Assembly: GCF_016924835.1 (NCBI RefSeq)
Contig: NZ_CP070480.1
Span: forward strand, 806,001-870,000
Length of the DNA: 64,000 nt
Direction of reading: 5' to 3'
Source: Rothia sp. ZJ932
Lineage (GTDB): Bacteria > Actinomycetota > Actinomycetes > Actinomycetales > Micrococcaceae
The notes beneath the pieces are model-generated. The model did no database searches and was not told where the DNA came from. It was given only the letters and a program-made list of their open reading frames with translations. Position numbers and translations under genes: made by a program. Positions 9,345 to 17,593 of this stretch are shown here, one piece after another (the first letter of the stretch is position 1; every line of letters begins with the position of its first letter).

Positions 9345-9608
9345 CTGCCTCTAAAGGACCCATGTTCATGCAGCAACACCGCCCAGGAAACCCAGCTAGT
9401 TGCCTCATCTGCCCCGCTACCCTCAGCCCCTGTTGCTTTCTGCCAGGTGCACACTCGCGAGTACACCGGTCACTGCCCCTTGTGCCTCAAGGAAGCTACC
9501 GGTGCTCTGACTGTCGAAAGCCCTGAGACTCCAGCAGATCCTGAAGCTGGTAAAGCCTTCCGTGACCAAATCCGTGCCCGCCGCCTATCTCAGAACCCAG
9601 CTGCCTAA
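9345..9608 (+). CDS. Small Cys/His-rich (zinc-ribbon-like) protein, start unresolved
   Basis: This frame is open from a stop at 9342 to the TAA at 9606-9608, about 87 codons. It contains CSCSN near its beginning and FCQVHTREYTGHCPLC about 40 codons later, a C-x2-H...H-C-x2-C pattern suggesting one zinc site; the C-terminus is basic (FRDQIRARRLSQNPAA). There is no ATG, GTG or TTG before that motif; the first codon is CTG. An ATG at 9341 lies in the overlapping frame, so initiation may use CTG or the start may be frameshifted. I prefer this frame because of the Cys/His spacing. Function unknown. Confidence 0.4.
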   Translation: MPLKDPCSCSNTAQETQLVASSAPLPSAPVAFCQVHTREYTGHCPLCLKEATGALTVESPETPADPEAGKAFRDQIRARRLSQNPAA

Positions 9609-9628
9609 CCAGGGTAAGAAAAACACTC

Positions 9629-9901
9629 ATGAACCTCCAACAATCCACTCACTCACCTAGCATCATCCGTACCATCGCGACAAACCTCCTAAACCTGTTC
9701 TGTCTGTGCTTCACCGCTTTTCTGTGCGTCAGTGTTGGCGGTGCCGTGGCTCTCAAGAACCAACTAGGTGCTTCATCAGTAAACGAAGAAGCCATTGTAT
9801 ACGCCTCTGGTGGCCTGAACCTTTTCTTCATCGTGCTTGCCATCATCTTTGTGCTCAAGACTATCCGTGACCTTTACTGCCGCAAGAAACTAGCCGATTA
9901 A
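9629..9901 (+). CDS. Small membrane protein, unknown function
   Basis: 90 aa with two clear hydrophobic segments, about residues 14-42 (TNLLNLFCLCFTAFLCVSVG) and 62-80 (LNLFFIVLAIIFVLKTI), and a basic C-terminal end (RDLYCRKKLAD). A weak ribosome site (AAGAAA) precedes the ATG. It starts 21 nt after the Cys/His-rich frame and may share its transcript. No family recognised; typical of small accessory-island membrane proteins. Confidence 0.6.
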   Translation: MNLQQSTHSPSIIRTIATNLLNLFCLCFTAFLCVSVGGAVALKNQLGASSVNEEAIVYASGGLNLFFIVLAIIFVLKTIRDLYCRKKLAD

Positions 9902-10031
9902 GTAGATCACGAGCATAACTCATGATGTGCCTAGCCCGCTCCGACCGTTTCCGCCCTGCCCCTATCACTTAGCCGCACCAGCAGAGCACCACCACCGACT
10001 AAAACATCAACCCCAAAGAAAGAAAACAAAC

Positions 10032-10613
10032 ATGACCCACACGCAAACAGGAGCTGCCCGCGCCTGGACACCCCAAATGCTCCAAGAATGGCAAAACACC
10101 CTCTCCTTGATCCGCTCCCGCCTCACCAGCGATAGCCCTGCCCACGACGCCCACGACGTCCACCAAAACACTTGGCTAGCAGCCCACCAACGCTTGGACT
10201 CCTATGACCCCACCAAAGGCCCCTTTGGTCCCTGGATGCGATACGTAGCCCTCACCGAAATCAAAACCTACCGGCGCAAAAAGCTCACCGAAGCCCGCCG
10301 CGATGAAGAATACAGCGACATGGCGCATATCGGCATCACCGAGACGCTTACCCTGATCGAAGAAGACATCGCAACCGGCATCATCGAAGAAGACGGCGAC
10401 TATAACCGCCTGCATCACATCATGGGAATCCTGGCCACGATCATGGAAAACCCCGCCCACCTAGAGCGCACCCTCAAGATCGTTCTAGCCTTTGACGGCA
10501 ACGTAGCTGCCGCCTCTAGAGCTTTGGGTATCGCCGCGAAGACCTTACGGGATAACCAGGCCAATAACCGTGAGATTGGCCCAAGTTATTCATCGGGCTC
10601 TGGATGCTCATGA
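10032..10613 (+). CDS. Sigma-factor-like protein, probably truncated by frameshift
   Basis: About 193 aa from the ATG at 10032 (upstream AAAGAAAG). Residues 30-85 resemble sigma-70 region 2 (DVHQNTWLAAHQRLDSYDPT, then GPFGPWMRYVALTEIKTYRR). Residues 155-180 look like a region-4 helix-turn-helix (NVAAASRALGIAAKTLRD). After that the frame turns into low-complexity sequence (GPSYSSGSGCS), while the +1 frame (10570-10887) continues with well-formed protein. Removing one base near 10572 would give a single 285-aa product reading NNRELAQVIHRAL across the join. Either a frameshifted gene or two coupled overlapping genes. Possibly a phage- or plasmid-type transcription factor. Confidence 0.55.
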   Translation: MTHTQTGAARAWTPQMLQEWQNTLSLIRSRLTSDSPAHDAHDVHQNTWLAAHQRLDSYDPTKGPFGPWMRYVALTEIKTYRRKKLTEARRDEEYSDMAHIGITETLTLIEEDIATGIIEEDGDYNRLHHIMGILATIMENPAHLERTLKIVLAFDGNVAAASRALGIAAKTLRDNQANNREIGPSYSSGSGCS

Positions 10614-10887
10614 ACGGCTTGCTGCTCAGGGAGGCTCTGAGGCTGTTACTGTTGATGGTTTGCTGGACTGTCTGCCGGGTAAGGAGGCTAACTTGCCTGC
10701 TGGCTTTAGTGTGCTGGTTTCGATGATAGCTACCGGAACAGACCTTAATACCGCTGCTGTGGCCGCGCTTGGTGAACAGCTAGGCATCTCTCATTCTCTG
10801 AGCCGGGATTACTACAACCAGACTATCAAGATGCTGGCGGTGGCTAAGTTGGTGATTGATAGGGGGGGGCTAGCTGCTTATGGATAA
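10570..10887 (+). CDS. Helical protein overlapping the sigma-like gene, likely its C-terminal part
   Basis: 105 aa from a GTG at 10570 inside the preceding gene, or the C-terminal half of that gene after a frameshift near 10572. The sequence is soluble and helical (RLAQVIHRALDAHERLAAQG, LSRDYYNQTIKMLAVAKLVI); no catalytic motif is recognised. Codon use differs from the first half (GCT/CTG-rich against GCC/CTC-rich). A run of eight G at 10862-10869 lies just before the stop; slippage there would change the last residues. Confidence 0.45.
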   Translation: MRLAQVIHRALDAHERLAAQGGSEAVTVDGLLDCLPGKEANLPAGFSVLVSMIATGTDLNTAAVAALGEQLGISHSLSRDYYNQTIKMLAVAKLVIDRGGLAAYG

Positions 10888-10903
10888 GCAGAGTTATATA
10901 AAA

Positions 10904-10946
10904 TGAAACCACATTATTTCATGTGATATGAAACGATGTGGTTTCA
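10904..10946 (-). terminator. Inverted repeat at the 3' end of the small membrane gene
   Basis: TGAAACCACAT at 10904-10914 and ATGTGGTTTCA at 10936-10946 form an 11-bp perfect stem with an inner TTTCAT/ATGAAA pair. On the minus strand it overlaps the stop codon of the 92-aa gene and is followed by ATTTTATATAA, so it probably terminates that operon. Confidence 0.5.
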
Positions 10947-11222
10947 ATGTGGAGGTGAGATGTCATTCCTTGTTCTGTTCTGCTTTTTCTGTAGGTGGCC
11001 GAACCATCCAAAGAAATTTATCAAAGCCACAAATGAGGCAATCCAACTCGCTAGCCCTAGCCATGTGAAGTCAACATCTTCGGGGGCACCAGGTTTCTGG
11101 CCGACAGAGATGTTGAACTCTACGCGTAGGTAGTAGAAAAATATGCCTAATGCTATTCCCTTTCCCATGAGAATTAGGCTTTGCTGCCAGAATGGCTGGT
11201 CTTCACGTTCTGTATTGAACAT
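10944..11222 (-). CDS. Two-helix membrane protein, candidate immunity partner
   Basis: 92 aa with two hydrophobic segments, about residues 14-30 (SLILMGKGIALGIFFYYL) and 53-72 (LGLASWIASFVALINFFGWF), and a charged C-terminus (LQKKQNRTRND). The ATG lies 2 nt after the stop of the secreted-protein gene and has no ribosome site of its own, so the two are probably translationally coupled. The size, topology and coupling match immunity proteins of bacteriocin loci, but this is inference only. No family recognised. Confidence 0.55.
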   Translation of the reverse strand: MFNTEREDQPFWQQSLILMGKGIALGIFFYYLRVEFNISVGQKPGAPEDVDFTWLGLASWIASFVALINFFGWFGHLQKKQNRTRNDISPPH

Positions 11223-11224
11223 AA

Positions 11225-11877
11225 TTATTGATTCAGATCTTTACAACTGAGGACAATATCTCTGTACCCTAATATCCTTCCAAGCAAAAATCCCATTTCC
11301 TTGCCATACTTACTGGTCGTGCGATTGGCCCAATCTTCTTCAGCAGTTGACTGGAGAATTTGGGAAATGCCCTGTGCGAGCTCCACCACTCCACCAATTG
11401 TTTCTACAAGGGACCAGAACTGCCCGATAGGTGTGCCATGTTTGACCAGTGTTGAAACAACAGCCTTTGCGCAGGCGCTAGCTTTGCCGATATCAATGCC
11501 ACTTGCAATTGCTCCGCGAGCTAGTGATGGGGAAGTGGCTGCCAGTAAGGCATTTTGTACATCAGGTGAATCAAAGGGTGCTTCTTTGAGATGTTCAGGT
11601 AGGTTGTGATATGCGTTGATAACCTTTTGGAGTTCAATGGCAAGCTCTGTTGTCTCGGTATCCAAGCCTTTGGTTAGGGCTTCAGTTCGAATGTCTGCCA
11701 GTGATCTGTAGGGAAGATTTGCAGGTGTTGCCTGGCTGGTTGTCTCTGTTGCACTGGTCGAAGTGATTGAAGTGGGTAATGATGTTGTGGTTGCGTGGGC
11801 CGCTGGGAGCGTACCTGCCATGAGAGTGAGGCTGGTTGCTGCTACTAGGGATGGTGTGGGGCTAGTCTGGCGTACAT
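11225..11877 (-). pseudogene. Secreted protein with a frameshift in its signal peptide
   Basis: The open frame gives 198 aa from an internal ATG at 11821 that leaves only half a signal peptide. The ATG at 11877 has a perfect GGAGG ribosome site (minus strand, 11887-11883) but stops after ten codons (MYARLAPHHP). Adding one C to the CCC at 11850-11848 joins the two frames into a textbook signal peptide, with hydrophobic core LVAATSLTLMAGTL and cleavage after PAAHA. The mature protein begins Thr/Ser-rich, then is helical with a Gly/Ala-rich stretch (FWSLVETIGGVVELAQGISQ) and ends LSCKDLNQ. Pairing with the membrane gene suggests a secreted toxin or bacteriocin. Either inactivated or a sequencing error. 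Confidence 0.6.
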
Positions 11878-12165
11878 GATTTCCTCCAGGAGGTTGGCAC
11901 GGGACTTCTTTGTGATGTACGTCTTATATTTTAGTAACATCTTTGGGGCGAAACAGGTTCGCTTATCATTTGGGCGGGGGCTTCTATAGTTTTCGTCAAA
12001 CTCAACTGCATACCGCAGAATCTGTGCGTAGTTTACCGCTCGGCGTACTATAACAACTACATCCACTCCAACATGTGGGGGTTTCCGCCTGCTGCGCGAT
12101 CTCTAAAATGTTTCTGGTAAAGTCGGGGTGCCCGCAGCCTTATGATCGCGGGGCTTACCTCGGCT
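11878..12165. other. Non-coding right edge of the island
   Basis: No convincing gene. A 73-codon frame on the minus strand (11845-12066) runs into the signal-peptide start of the neighbouring gene and has no recognisable features. The promoter of the minus-strand operon should lie here, but no clear -35/-10 pair is seen. No second copy of the tRNA-fMet 3' end is found, so the right attachment site is not identified. Confidence 0.4.
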
Positions 12166-12196
12166 TTGACCGTGAGGGTGGACGCTGGTCTATACG
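12166..12196 (+). promoter_or_regulatory. Possible promoter of the 126-aa membrane protein gene
   Basis: TTGACC at 12166-12171 and TATACG at 12191-12196 with a 19-nt spacer, about 40 nt before the ATG at 12237. Confidence 0.35.
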
Positions 12197-12236
12197 GTAA
12201 GGTTGATATCACACGTTCATTGGCGAAGGAGTTTTC

Positions 12237-12617
12237 ATGTCTACGATGCAGCAGCCCTTTGACTTTTCGACTCCGCGTGAGCCGCAGGAGTTCCGGATTC
12301 CTTCTGAGTATCGTCGCCCTCTGGGGGAGTTGCCCATTGATAAGCGGGGTAAGGGCTGGTACTTGGCGTGTGCCTCTATGGCAGCGATGGTGTTGTCTAT
12401 TCTGACCCCGATACTGAGCGCCGGTATTCCGGGTATACCTTTGGTACCGCCGCTGGCAGCTATTGTCATGGGCGTTATCGCTCTGAAGCGTTATCAGAAG
12501 TATCCCAAGACTTTTCTTGCATCGCGCACTAAGACCTTTGCGATACTGGGTATCGTAGGTGGAATATTCGGGCTCATAATCGGCGCTGTGATTACCGTAC
12601 TCATCACCTTCTCATAA
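12237..12617 (+). CDS. Small DUF4190-like membrane protein
   Basis: 126 aa. An N-terminal soluble segment of about 40 residues (FDFSTPREPQEFRIPSEYRR) is followed by hydrophobic stretches at 44-65, 68-85 and 101-125; the Gly-rich last segment (ILGIVGGIFGLIIGAVITVL) is typical of DUF4190-type proteins. GAAGGAG lies 8 nt before the ATG. A second, longer protein of the same general type is at 42840. It ends at a strong terminator shared with convergent hisN. Function unknown. Confidence 0.7.
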   Translation: MSTMQQPFDFSTPREPQEFRIPSEYRRPLGELPIDKRGKGWYLACASMAAMVLSILTPILSAGIPGIPLVPPLAAIVMGVIALKRYQKYPKTFLASRTKTFAILGIVGGIFGLIIGAVITVLITFS

Positions 12618-12636
12618 AACTTCAGTTCTATTTACT

Positions 12637-12682
12637 AAACCCCGGTGGGGTAGCTACTTCTAGCTATCCCACCGGGGTTTTC
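12637..12682. terminator. Bidirectional terminator between the membrane protein gene and hisN
   Basis: AAACCCCGGTGGG at 12637-12649 pairs with CCCACCGGGGTTT at 12668-12680, a perfect 13-bp stem; TTTT follows on the plus strand. Confidence 0.85.
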
Positions 12683-12708
12683 TGTGCAAAGAGTGAGTAC
12701 CTAAAAAA

Positions 12709-13533
12709 TTACTCTTCGTTATCTGCTGCGTCTATACGAGCATCGGTGCCCAGACGTTCCAGAACCGCGTCGTGCAGCAACCCGTTGGATGCTACCGCGT
12801 TGCCGCCGAAGGGGCCATCTGCACCGGCAAGGGAGGTAAAGCGTCCGCCTGCTTCTTGAACAATGGGTACCAGTGCCGCCATGTCGTAGAGTGCGAGTTC
12901 GGGTTCAGCTGCGATATCAACTGAGCCTTCAGCCACCATGCAGTACGACCAGAAATCCCCGTAGGCACGGGTACGCCAGACCTCATCGGTGAGGTTGAGA
13001 AAATCATCGCGTTTGCCCAGCTGTTTCCACCCGGTCATCGAGGAGTAAGAGAAGGATGCATCCGCCAAAGATGAAACCTGCGAAACGTGGAGGCGCTTGG
13101 CTGATGAGAGGGAACGTCCGGTGTAGGCACCGATGCCCTCCGCAGCCCACCAGCGGCGTTGCAGGGCGGGTGCAGAGACAACGCCCACTACAGGCTTGCC
13201 GTTATCAATAAGGGCAATAAGGGTCGCCCACACGGGCACTCCGCGCACGAAGTTCTTGGTGCCGTCGATGGGGTCAATAACCCACTGACGCGGTGAAGAA
13301 CCGGTCACGCCGAACTCTTCACCCAGTACAGAGTCGCGGGTGCGCACGCGCGATAGCTGGGAACGAATCAGCCGCTCAGCCTCGCAATCTGCCTCGGTGA
13401 CGGGAGTAAGGTCTGGTTTGGTTTCAACGGTGAAGTCTTGCGTTTGAAACTTTGAGAGGGTGAGGCGGTCTACGGTGTCAGCGAGAATGTGTGCTAACCG
13501 CAGGTCGTCGGTGTAGTTACTGGAGGATTTCAT
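12709..13533 (-). CDS. hisN: Histidinol-phosphatase, inositol-monophosphatase type (HisN)
   Basis: 274 aa from the ATG at 13533. Mg-dependent phosphatase of the IMPase superfamily. Metal-site motifs are visible: GEEFG (Glu of the first site), [15 protein letters not shown] (DPIDGT signature) and the distal [19 protein letters not shown] segment. In actinobacteria this gene next to rsgA and aroA encodes the penultimate step of histidine synthesis (histidinol phosphate to histidinol); that substrate is inferred from context, since family members can use inositol phosphate. The longer frame to 13845 overlaps rsgA and is rejected. It follows rsgA by 40 nt in the same direction. Confidence 0.87.
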   Translation of the reverse strand: MKSSSNYTDDLRLAHILADTVDRLTLSKFQTQDFTVETKPDLTPVTEADCEAERLIRSQLSRVRTRDSVLGEEFGVTGSSPRQWVIDPIDGTKNFVRGVPVWATLIALIDNGKPVVGVVSAPALQRRWWAAEGIGAYTGRSLSSAKRLHVSQVSSLADASFSYSSMTGWKQLGKRDDFLNLTDEVWRTRAYGDFWSYCMVAEGSVDIAAEPELALYDMAALVPIVQEAGGRFTSLAGADGPFGGNAVASNGLLHDAVLERLGTDARIDAADNEE

Positions 13534-13573
13534 ACTGTTGTTTTTCTGATTAGAGGTGCGTGGAGTGAGGGGC

Positions 13574-14662
13574 TTAGAGGACGACGCCGAGCTCTTTATC
13601 GTGATCGCCTCCATCTGCGGCGGCAACCTGGAGAAGCTTTTGGAGAGATTCCAGGCGGGCTGCGCCTGCCTCACCAGCGTGCCCCGCCTTGACATAAGCG
13701 ATAATGCCGCAGTCCGCGGTACCCGGCGCGTGCTCGCAGCCCTTGGGGCAGTGCGCTGAACCGGGGGAGAGGTCACTGAAAGACGCGACAATGGTTTCAG
13801 GTTCAACGTGCGCCAGCCCGAAGGAACGAATACCGGGGGTGTCAATAATCCAGGTGCCTGCGCTTCGATCTGCCGGACGCACCGCTAGGGCTGAGGAGGA
13901 GGTGTGGCGGCCTCGTCCGGTGTGGGCATTGACGTGGCTGGTGGCGCGTTCTGCCCCGGTCAGGGCATTGACGAGGGTGGATTTTCCAACCCCGGAGTGC
14001 CCCAGAAGCACGGAGACCTTACCTTCTAGTACCTCGCGTACTGCCTCAATGAGGGAATCTTCAAGACCTTGCGCGTCCTCTTCGCTGGGCGCTTTGCCGT
14101 CAGAAGATTTCGAGAGCACTATCTGTACGCCGGTGGCGCTGTAGTAGTCCAATAGCTCTTGGGGGTATTTGAGGTCTGTTTTGGTGATGCACAGAATGGG
14201 TGTGATGCCAGCGTCGAAAGCTGCGGCGACGGAGCGGTCAATAAAACCGGTGCGGGGCTCGGGGTTTTGCGCGGCCACCACAATGACGAGCTGATTAGCA
14301 TTAGCTACCACCACACGTTCTACAGGGTCGGTATCGTCAGCGCTGCGTCGCAAGAGGGACGAGCGCTCTTGGAGTTTCACCAAACGCGAAAGGGTGTCAG
14401 TGCCTCCCGAGGTGTCACCCACCAGCCCCACGATATCGCCGGGAACAATGGGGGTGCGTCGTAAATCCTTGGCACGTACGGCGGTGACGGTGCGCTCGGT
14501 GTCACTGTTCTCGTCGATGACAGCGGTGTATCTGCCGCGGTCAACGGTAATAATGCGCCCCCACTCGGCGTGATCGTAGGTGGGGCGGTCTTTGGTGCGC
14601 GGGCGTGAGCCCTTTTTGTTGGGGCGGGCTTTGACCTCGTAGTCATCCCATGAGCGTGCCAT
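13574..14662 (-). CDS. rsgA: Ribosome small-subunit-dependent GTPase A (RsgA)
   Basis: 362-aa circularly permuted GTPase acting late in 30S subunit maturation. An OB-like N-terminal domain carries a basic leader ([17 protein letters not shown]). The permuted order is visible: CITKTDL (G4-like), then [14 protein letters not shown] (G1) and [10 protein letters not shown] (G3). The C-terminal zinc-binding motif is [16 protein letters not shown]. Its ATG overlaps the end of aroA, so aroA-rsgA-hisN form one operon, the usual actinobacterial arrangement. Confidence 0.95.
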   Translation of the reverse strand: MARSWDDYEVKARPNKKGSRPRTKDRPTYDHAEWGRIITVDRGRYTAVIDENSDTERTVTAVRAKDLRRTPIVPGDIVGLVGDTSGGTDTLSRLVKLQERSSLLRRSADDTDPVERVVVANANQLVIVVAAQNPEPRTGFIDRSVAAAFDAGITPILCITKTDLKYPQELLDYYSATGVQIVLSKSSDGKAPSEEDAQGLEDSLIEAVREVLEGKVSVLLGHSGVGKSTLVNALTGAERATSHVNAHTGRGRHTSSSALAVRPADRSAGTWIIDTPGIRSFGLAHVEPETIVASFSDLSPGSAHCPKGCEHAPGTADCGIIAYVKAGHAGEAGAARLESLQKLLQVAAADGGDHDKELGVVL

Positions 14663-16032
14663 TATGCACCCTTCTGCAGTTCAGCGAGCATGTTAGACCA
14701 CAAACCGGTGAAATTCGGCAGGGTTTTTGAGGTGGTTTCAACGTTTTCGACGATGATTCCTTCGACAGCTAGACCCATCATTGCGGCGGCGGTTGCCATG
14801 CGGTGATCGGCGTAGGTGCGTACGGTGCCTGATTTTTGCACGGGGGCTGTAATACGAATACCGTCTTCGGTTTCTTCGCAGGTACCGCCTAATCGGTTAA
14901 TTTCAGCGGTGAGGGCAGCCAGGCGATCCGTTTCATGTCCGCGTAAGTGGGCGATACCGCGCAGGACGCTGGTGCCTTCGCACAGGGCTGCAAGGGCAGC
15001 TACGGTGGGGGCTAGTTCGCCTGCCTCTGAGAGATCAAGATCAAGAGAAACCGTTCGTCGGTAGAGTCCGCCATCGGCGCCGGTAACGGTCAGTGAGTTT
15101 TCGCCCTGCTCGACGGTCGCGCCAAAGAGAGGTAGAATACTGCGCCAGTGGTCGCCACCCTGGGTCGTTTCAGCGGGCCAGTGAGGAATCTCCACTGTTC
15201 CCCCCGTAATCACAGCGGCACCAATAAAAGGCCCGGCGTTTGAAAGGTCAGGCTCAATGGTTACCTCAAAACCGGGGAATCTTTGTGGTTCAATGCGCCA
15301 CTGATTCGGTACGGAGTCATCAATTTCAAGGCCCACCGACCGCAAAATCTCAACGGTCATCTCAACGTGGGGCATAGAGGGAATCGGCTTTCCACTGTGC
15401 TTGAGCGTCAAACCATGGGCAAAAGAAGCACCGGCTAACAGGAGAGCCGAGACAAACTGAGAAGAACCCGAAGCGTCAATGCTCAACTCCTGCCGCTCCA
15501 CGCGTCCGAAACCCTCAACGGTAAAAGGCAAAGACCCCGAGCCGCCATCATCAACGCTCACACCCAAAGAACGTAGGGCATCAATCACCGGCAACATCGG
15601 GCGAGCATAAGCGTGCTCATCCCCGTCAAAATAAACCTGTGAGTTCACCAGAGCCGCTACCGGAGGAACAAAACGCATGACTGTACCGGCTAAGCCCACG
15701 TCCACGCGAACATCCCCCAAAGAAGTGCCCCGCGTCAAGGGAGTGACCCTGAGATCAGGACCAAACGGGGAGCCCGTCTCAACCTCGGTAAAACACGCCC
15801 CGAGAGCCTCCAACGCCGCAATCATCAAAGCGGAATCACGAGAATGAAGCGGCGCGTGAATCACCGACTCCGACGACGCAAGGGCAGCTAGCAATAGATA
15901 CCGGTTAGTCAAAGACTTCGAACCGGGTACCTGAACCCGCGCCCGCCCGCTTGCCTGAGGCATGAAAAGCGCCAACCAGTCACCGGAATCCTGAACCTCG
16001 CCAACTGAGCGAGGACTATTTGCTAGGGGCAC
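14662..16032 (-). CDS. aroA: 3-phosphoshikimate 1-carboxyvinyltransferase (EPSP synthase)
   Basis: About 456 aa. Transfers enolpyruvyl from PEP to shikimate-3-phosphate in the shikimate pathway. Signatures are PGSKSLTNRYLLLAAL (substrate loop), GSSQFVSALLLAGA, LRGHETDRLAALTAEI and TYADHRMATAAAMMGL. I favour the GTG at 16032 because AAGGA lies 6 nt upstream; an in-frame TTG at 16038 is too close to that site. First gene of the aroA-rsgA-hisN operon. Confidence 0.95.
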   Translation of the reverse strand: MPLANSPRSVGEVQDSGDWLALFMPQASGRARVQVPGSKSLTNRYLLLAALASSESVIHAPLHSRDSALMIAALEALGACFTEVETGSPFGPDLRVTPLTRGTSLGDVRVDVGLAGTVMRFVPPVAALVNSQVYFDGDEHAYARPMLPVIDALRSLGVSVDDGGSGSLPFTVEGFGRVERQELSIDASGSSQFVSALLLAGASFAHGLTLKHSGKPIPSMPHVEMTVEILRSVGLEIDDSVPNQWRIEPQRFPGFEVTIEPDLSNAGPFIGAAVITGGTVEIPHWPAETTQGGDHWRSILPLFGATVEQGENSLTVTGADGGLYRRTVSLDLDLSEAGELAPTVAALAALCEGTSVLRGIAHLRGHETDRLAALTAEINRLGGTCEETEDGIRITAPVQKSGTVRTYADHRMATAAAMMGLAVEGIIVENVETTSKTLPNFTGLWSNMLAELQKGA

Positions 16033-16161
16033 AGTCAATCCTTGAAAATCGGTAAAAATGTATTCTTCACCATTTTACGGGTGAGCCGGTTAAAGCACGA
16101 ACGCCCCGCCCCTGCCCTTCACAAATATGAAGAGCAGAGCCAGGACGCTCGCACCCAGTAT

Positions 16162-16674
16162 TTACTTACCGAAGATATCCTCAGCCTTCTCAGCAACATC
16201 AGCGGTAATCTTCTCAGACTTCTTCGCAACAGTCTCACCGAACTTGTTAGCGCGCCAAGCCAATGAGGGGTTGCCGTCAGTATCAACCGATGCCAAAGCA
16301 ATAGCACCCAGCAAAGAACCGTTCTTCACCAAGTTATTGCGGCGAACAGCCTTCTGTTCCTTGGTATCGTGCTCCGCTGCCTTGTGCTCAATGTAAGCGT
16401 TCAGCGCACCAGCGCCCAACAACACAGTTGAAGAAATACGGGGCAGCTTACCCAAGGCAAAAAGCACACCGGCACCCACCTGAGCACCAGCCAACGCCTG
16501 ACCCACCAAACGCTCCTGACCACGCAACACCGCGAGGCTGGGGTTAGTTGAAGCAGCCAAAGAAACAGCCTTCTTCAAGTGAGCGGACGAAGCCGGATCC
16601 TTTAAACGGTCAATGCCAGAAATAATAAAGCTAGAAGCCAAAGCAGGACGCGCAAGACGGCGTACGAGGGACAT
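16162..16674 (-). CDS. DoxX family membrane protein
   Basis: 170 aa with the N-terminal DoxX pattern (LARPALASSFIISGIDRLKD) and several moderately hydrophobic helices (VGQALAGAQVGAGVLFALGK; RISSTVLLGAGALNAYIEHK). A charged C-terminal tail (ITADVAEKAEDIFGK) follows. DoxX-like proteins are integral membrane proteins linked to redox or thiol homeostasis in actinobacteria. Its position next to the sigR-rsrA redox regulators fits, but the role here is inferred. AAGGAG lies 8 nt before the ATG. It is transcribed away from sigR. Confidence 0.8.
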   Translation of the reverse strand: MSLVRRLARPALASSFIISGIDRLKDPASSAHLKKAVSLAASTNPSLAVLRGQERLVGQALAGAQVGAGVLFALGKLPRISSTVLLGAGALNAYIEHKAAEHDTKEQKAVRRNNLVKNGSLLGAIALASVDTDGNPSLAWRANKFGETVAKKSEKITADVAEKAEDIFGK

Positions 16675-16952
16675 AAAGACACTCCTTAGTGCGTAATGTG
16701 ATTGAAGAGGTATCGCATCTGAAACCTCACTCCTTACATCATAAACCTACTGGCAGAGCCAAAGGGATACGGCATCACACCCCGCCCAACACCAGAAATG
16801 ACAATATTTCTTACCCCGACTCATTCATTTACTGAAATAAACAGAGGTGCTCTAGGGTTATACACAATGATTCTTTAACGGCACAGCCATAAGTGCCCAC
16901 CACCGTCCCTCACCCGAGAACGACACCGGGCACTGTGAAGAAGGAAAACACT

Positions 16953-17585
16953 ATGACCCCACCTGCTGTAGCTAACACTCAGCAAACGGTAGACCCCACC
17001 CAAGAGGACGCCGCTGCCCGCAAAGCGCGGTTCGAACGCGACGCCATGCAATATATCGACCAGCTCTACGCAGCAGCACTGCGCATGGCACGCAACCCAG
17101 CAGATGCCGAAGACCTGGTGCAAGAAGCGTACATGAAAGCCTTTTCGTCCTTTCACCAGTACACCCCCGGCACCAATCTCAAAGCGTGGCTTTACCGCAT
17201 CCTCACAAACACTTACATCAACCTCTACCGCAAACGTCAGCGCGAACCTTATCAAGCAAACACTGACACCGTTGAAGACTGGCAACTTGCCCAAGCAAGT
17301 CAGCACGACTCCACCGGTCTAAAATCAGCCGAAATGCAGGCACTAGAAAACCTCCCCGACGCCGATGTAAAACAAGCTCTTCAACAAATCCCCGAAGATT
17401 TCAGAATGGCTGTCTACTACTCAGACGTCGAAGGATTCTCCTACAAAGAAATTTCAGAAATCATGGGCACTCCCTTAGGCACCGTGATGTCGCGCCTGCA
17501 CCGCGGACGCAAACTCCTGCGGGACGCGCTCGCTGACTACGCCGTAGAACGCGGCTTCATTTCGACCACCACGCAGAAAGGATAA
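16953..17585 (+). CDS. sigR: ECF sigma factor of the SigR/SigH type
   Basis: 210 aa from the ATG at 16953 (GAAGGA upstream); an upstream in-frame ATG at 16893 lacks a ribosome site. Region 2 is clear ([12 protein letters not shown] type: [20 protein letters not shown], then [20 protein letters not shown]). Region 4 is [20 protein letters not shown] followed by [16 protein letters not shown]. SigR/SigH controls the thiol-oxidative stress response (thioredoxins, mycothiol genes). The next gene is its zinc anti-sigma factor. Autoregulation is usual in this family, but I see no clear GGAAT-N18-GTT site upstream. Confidence 0.92.
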   Translation: MTPPAVANTQQTVDPTQEDAAARKARFERDAMQYIDQLYAAALRMARNPADAEDLVQEAYMKAFSSFHQYTPGTNLKAWLYRILTNTYINLYRKRQREPYQANTDTVEDWQLAQASQHDSTGLKSAEMQALENLPDADVKQALQQIPEDFRMAVYYSDVEGFSYKEISEIMGTPLGTVMSRLHRGRKLLRDALADYAVERGFISTTTQKG

Positions 17586-17593
17586 CCACTGCA

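Noticed and set aside
9341-9526. Plus-strand frame MTASKGPMFMQQHR... as the real gene
   Set aside because: Its sequence is Pro/Cys/Ser-rich without pattern, whereas the overlapping frame has a Cys/His zinc-like motif and a charged helical end.
11845-12066. 73-aa minus-strand frame MDVVVIVRRAVNYA...
   Set aside because: It overlaps the ribosome site and signal-peptide start of the secreted-protein gene and shares its last ten codons with that start; no features of its own.
12142-12405. Plus-strand 87-aa frame
   Set aside because: Overlaps the 126-aa membrane protein, which has a proper ribosome site and coherent helices.
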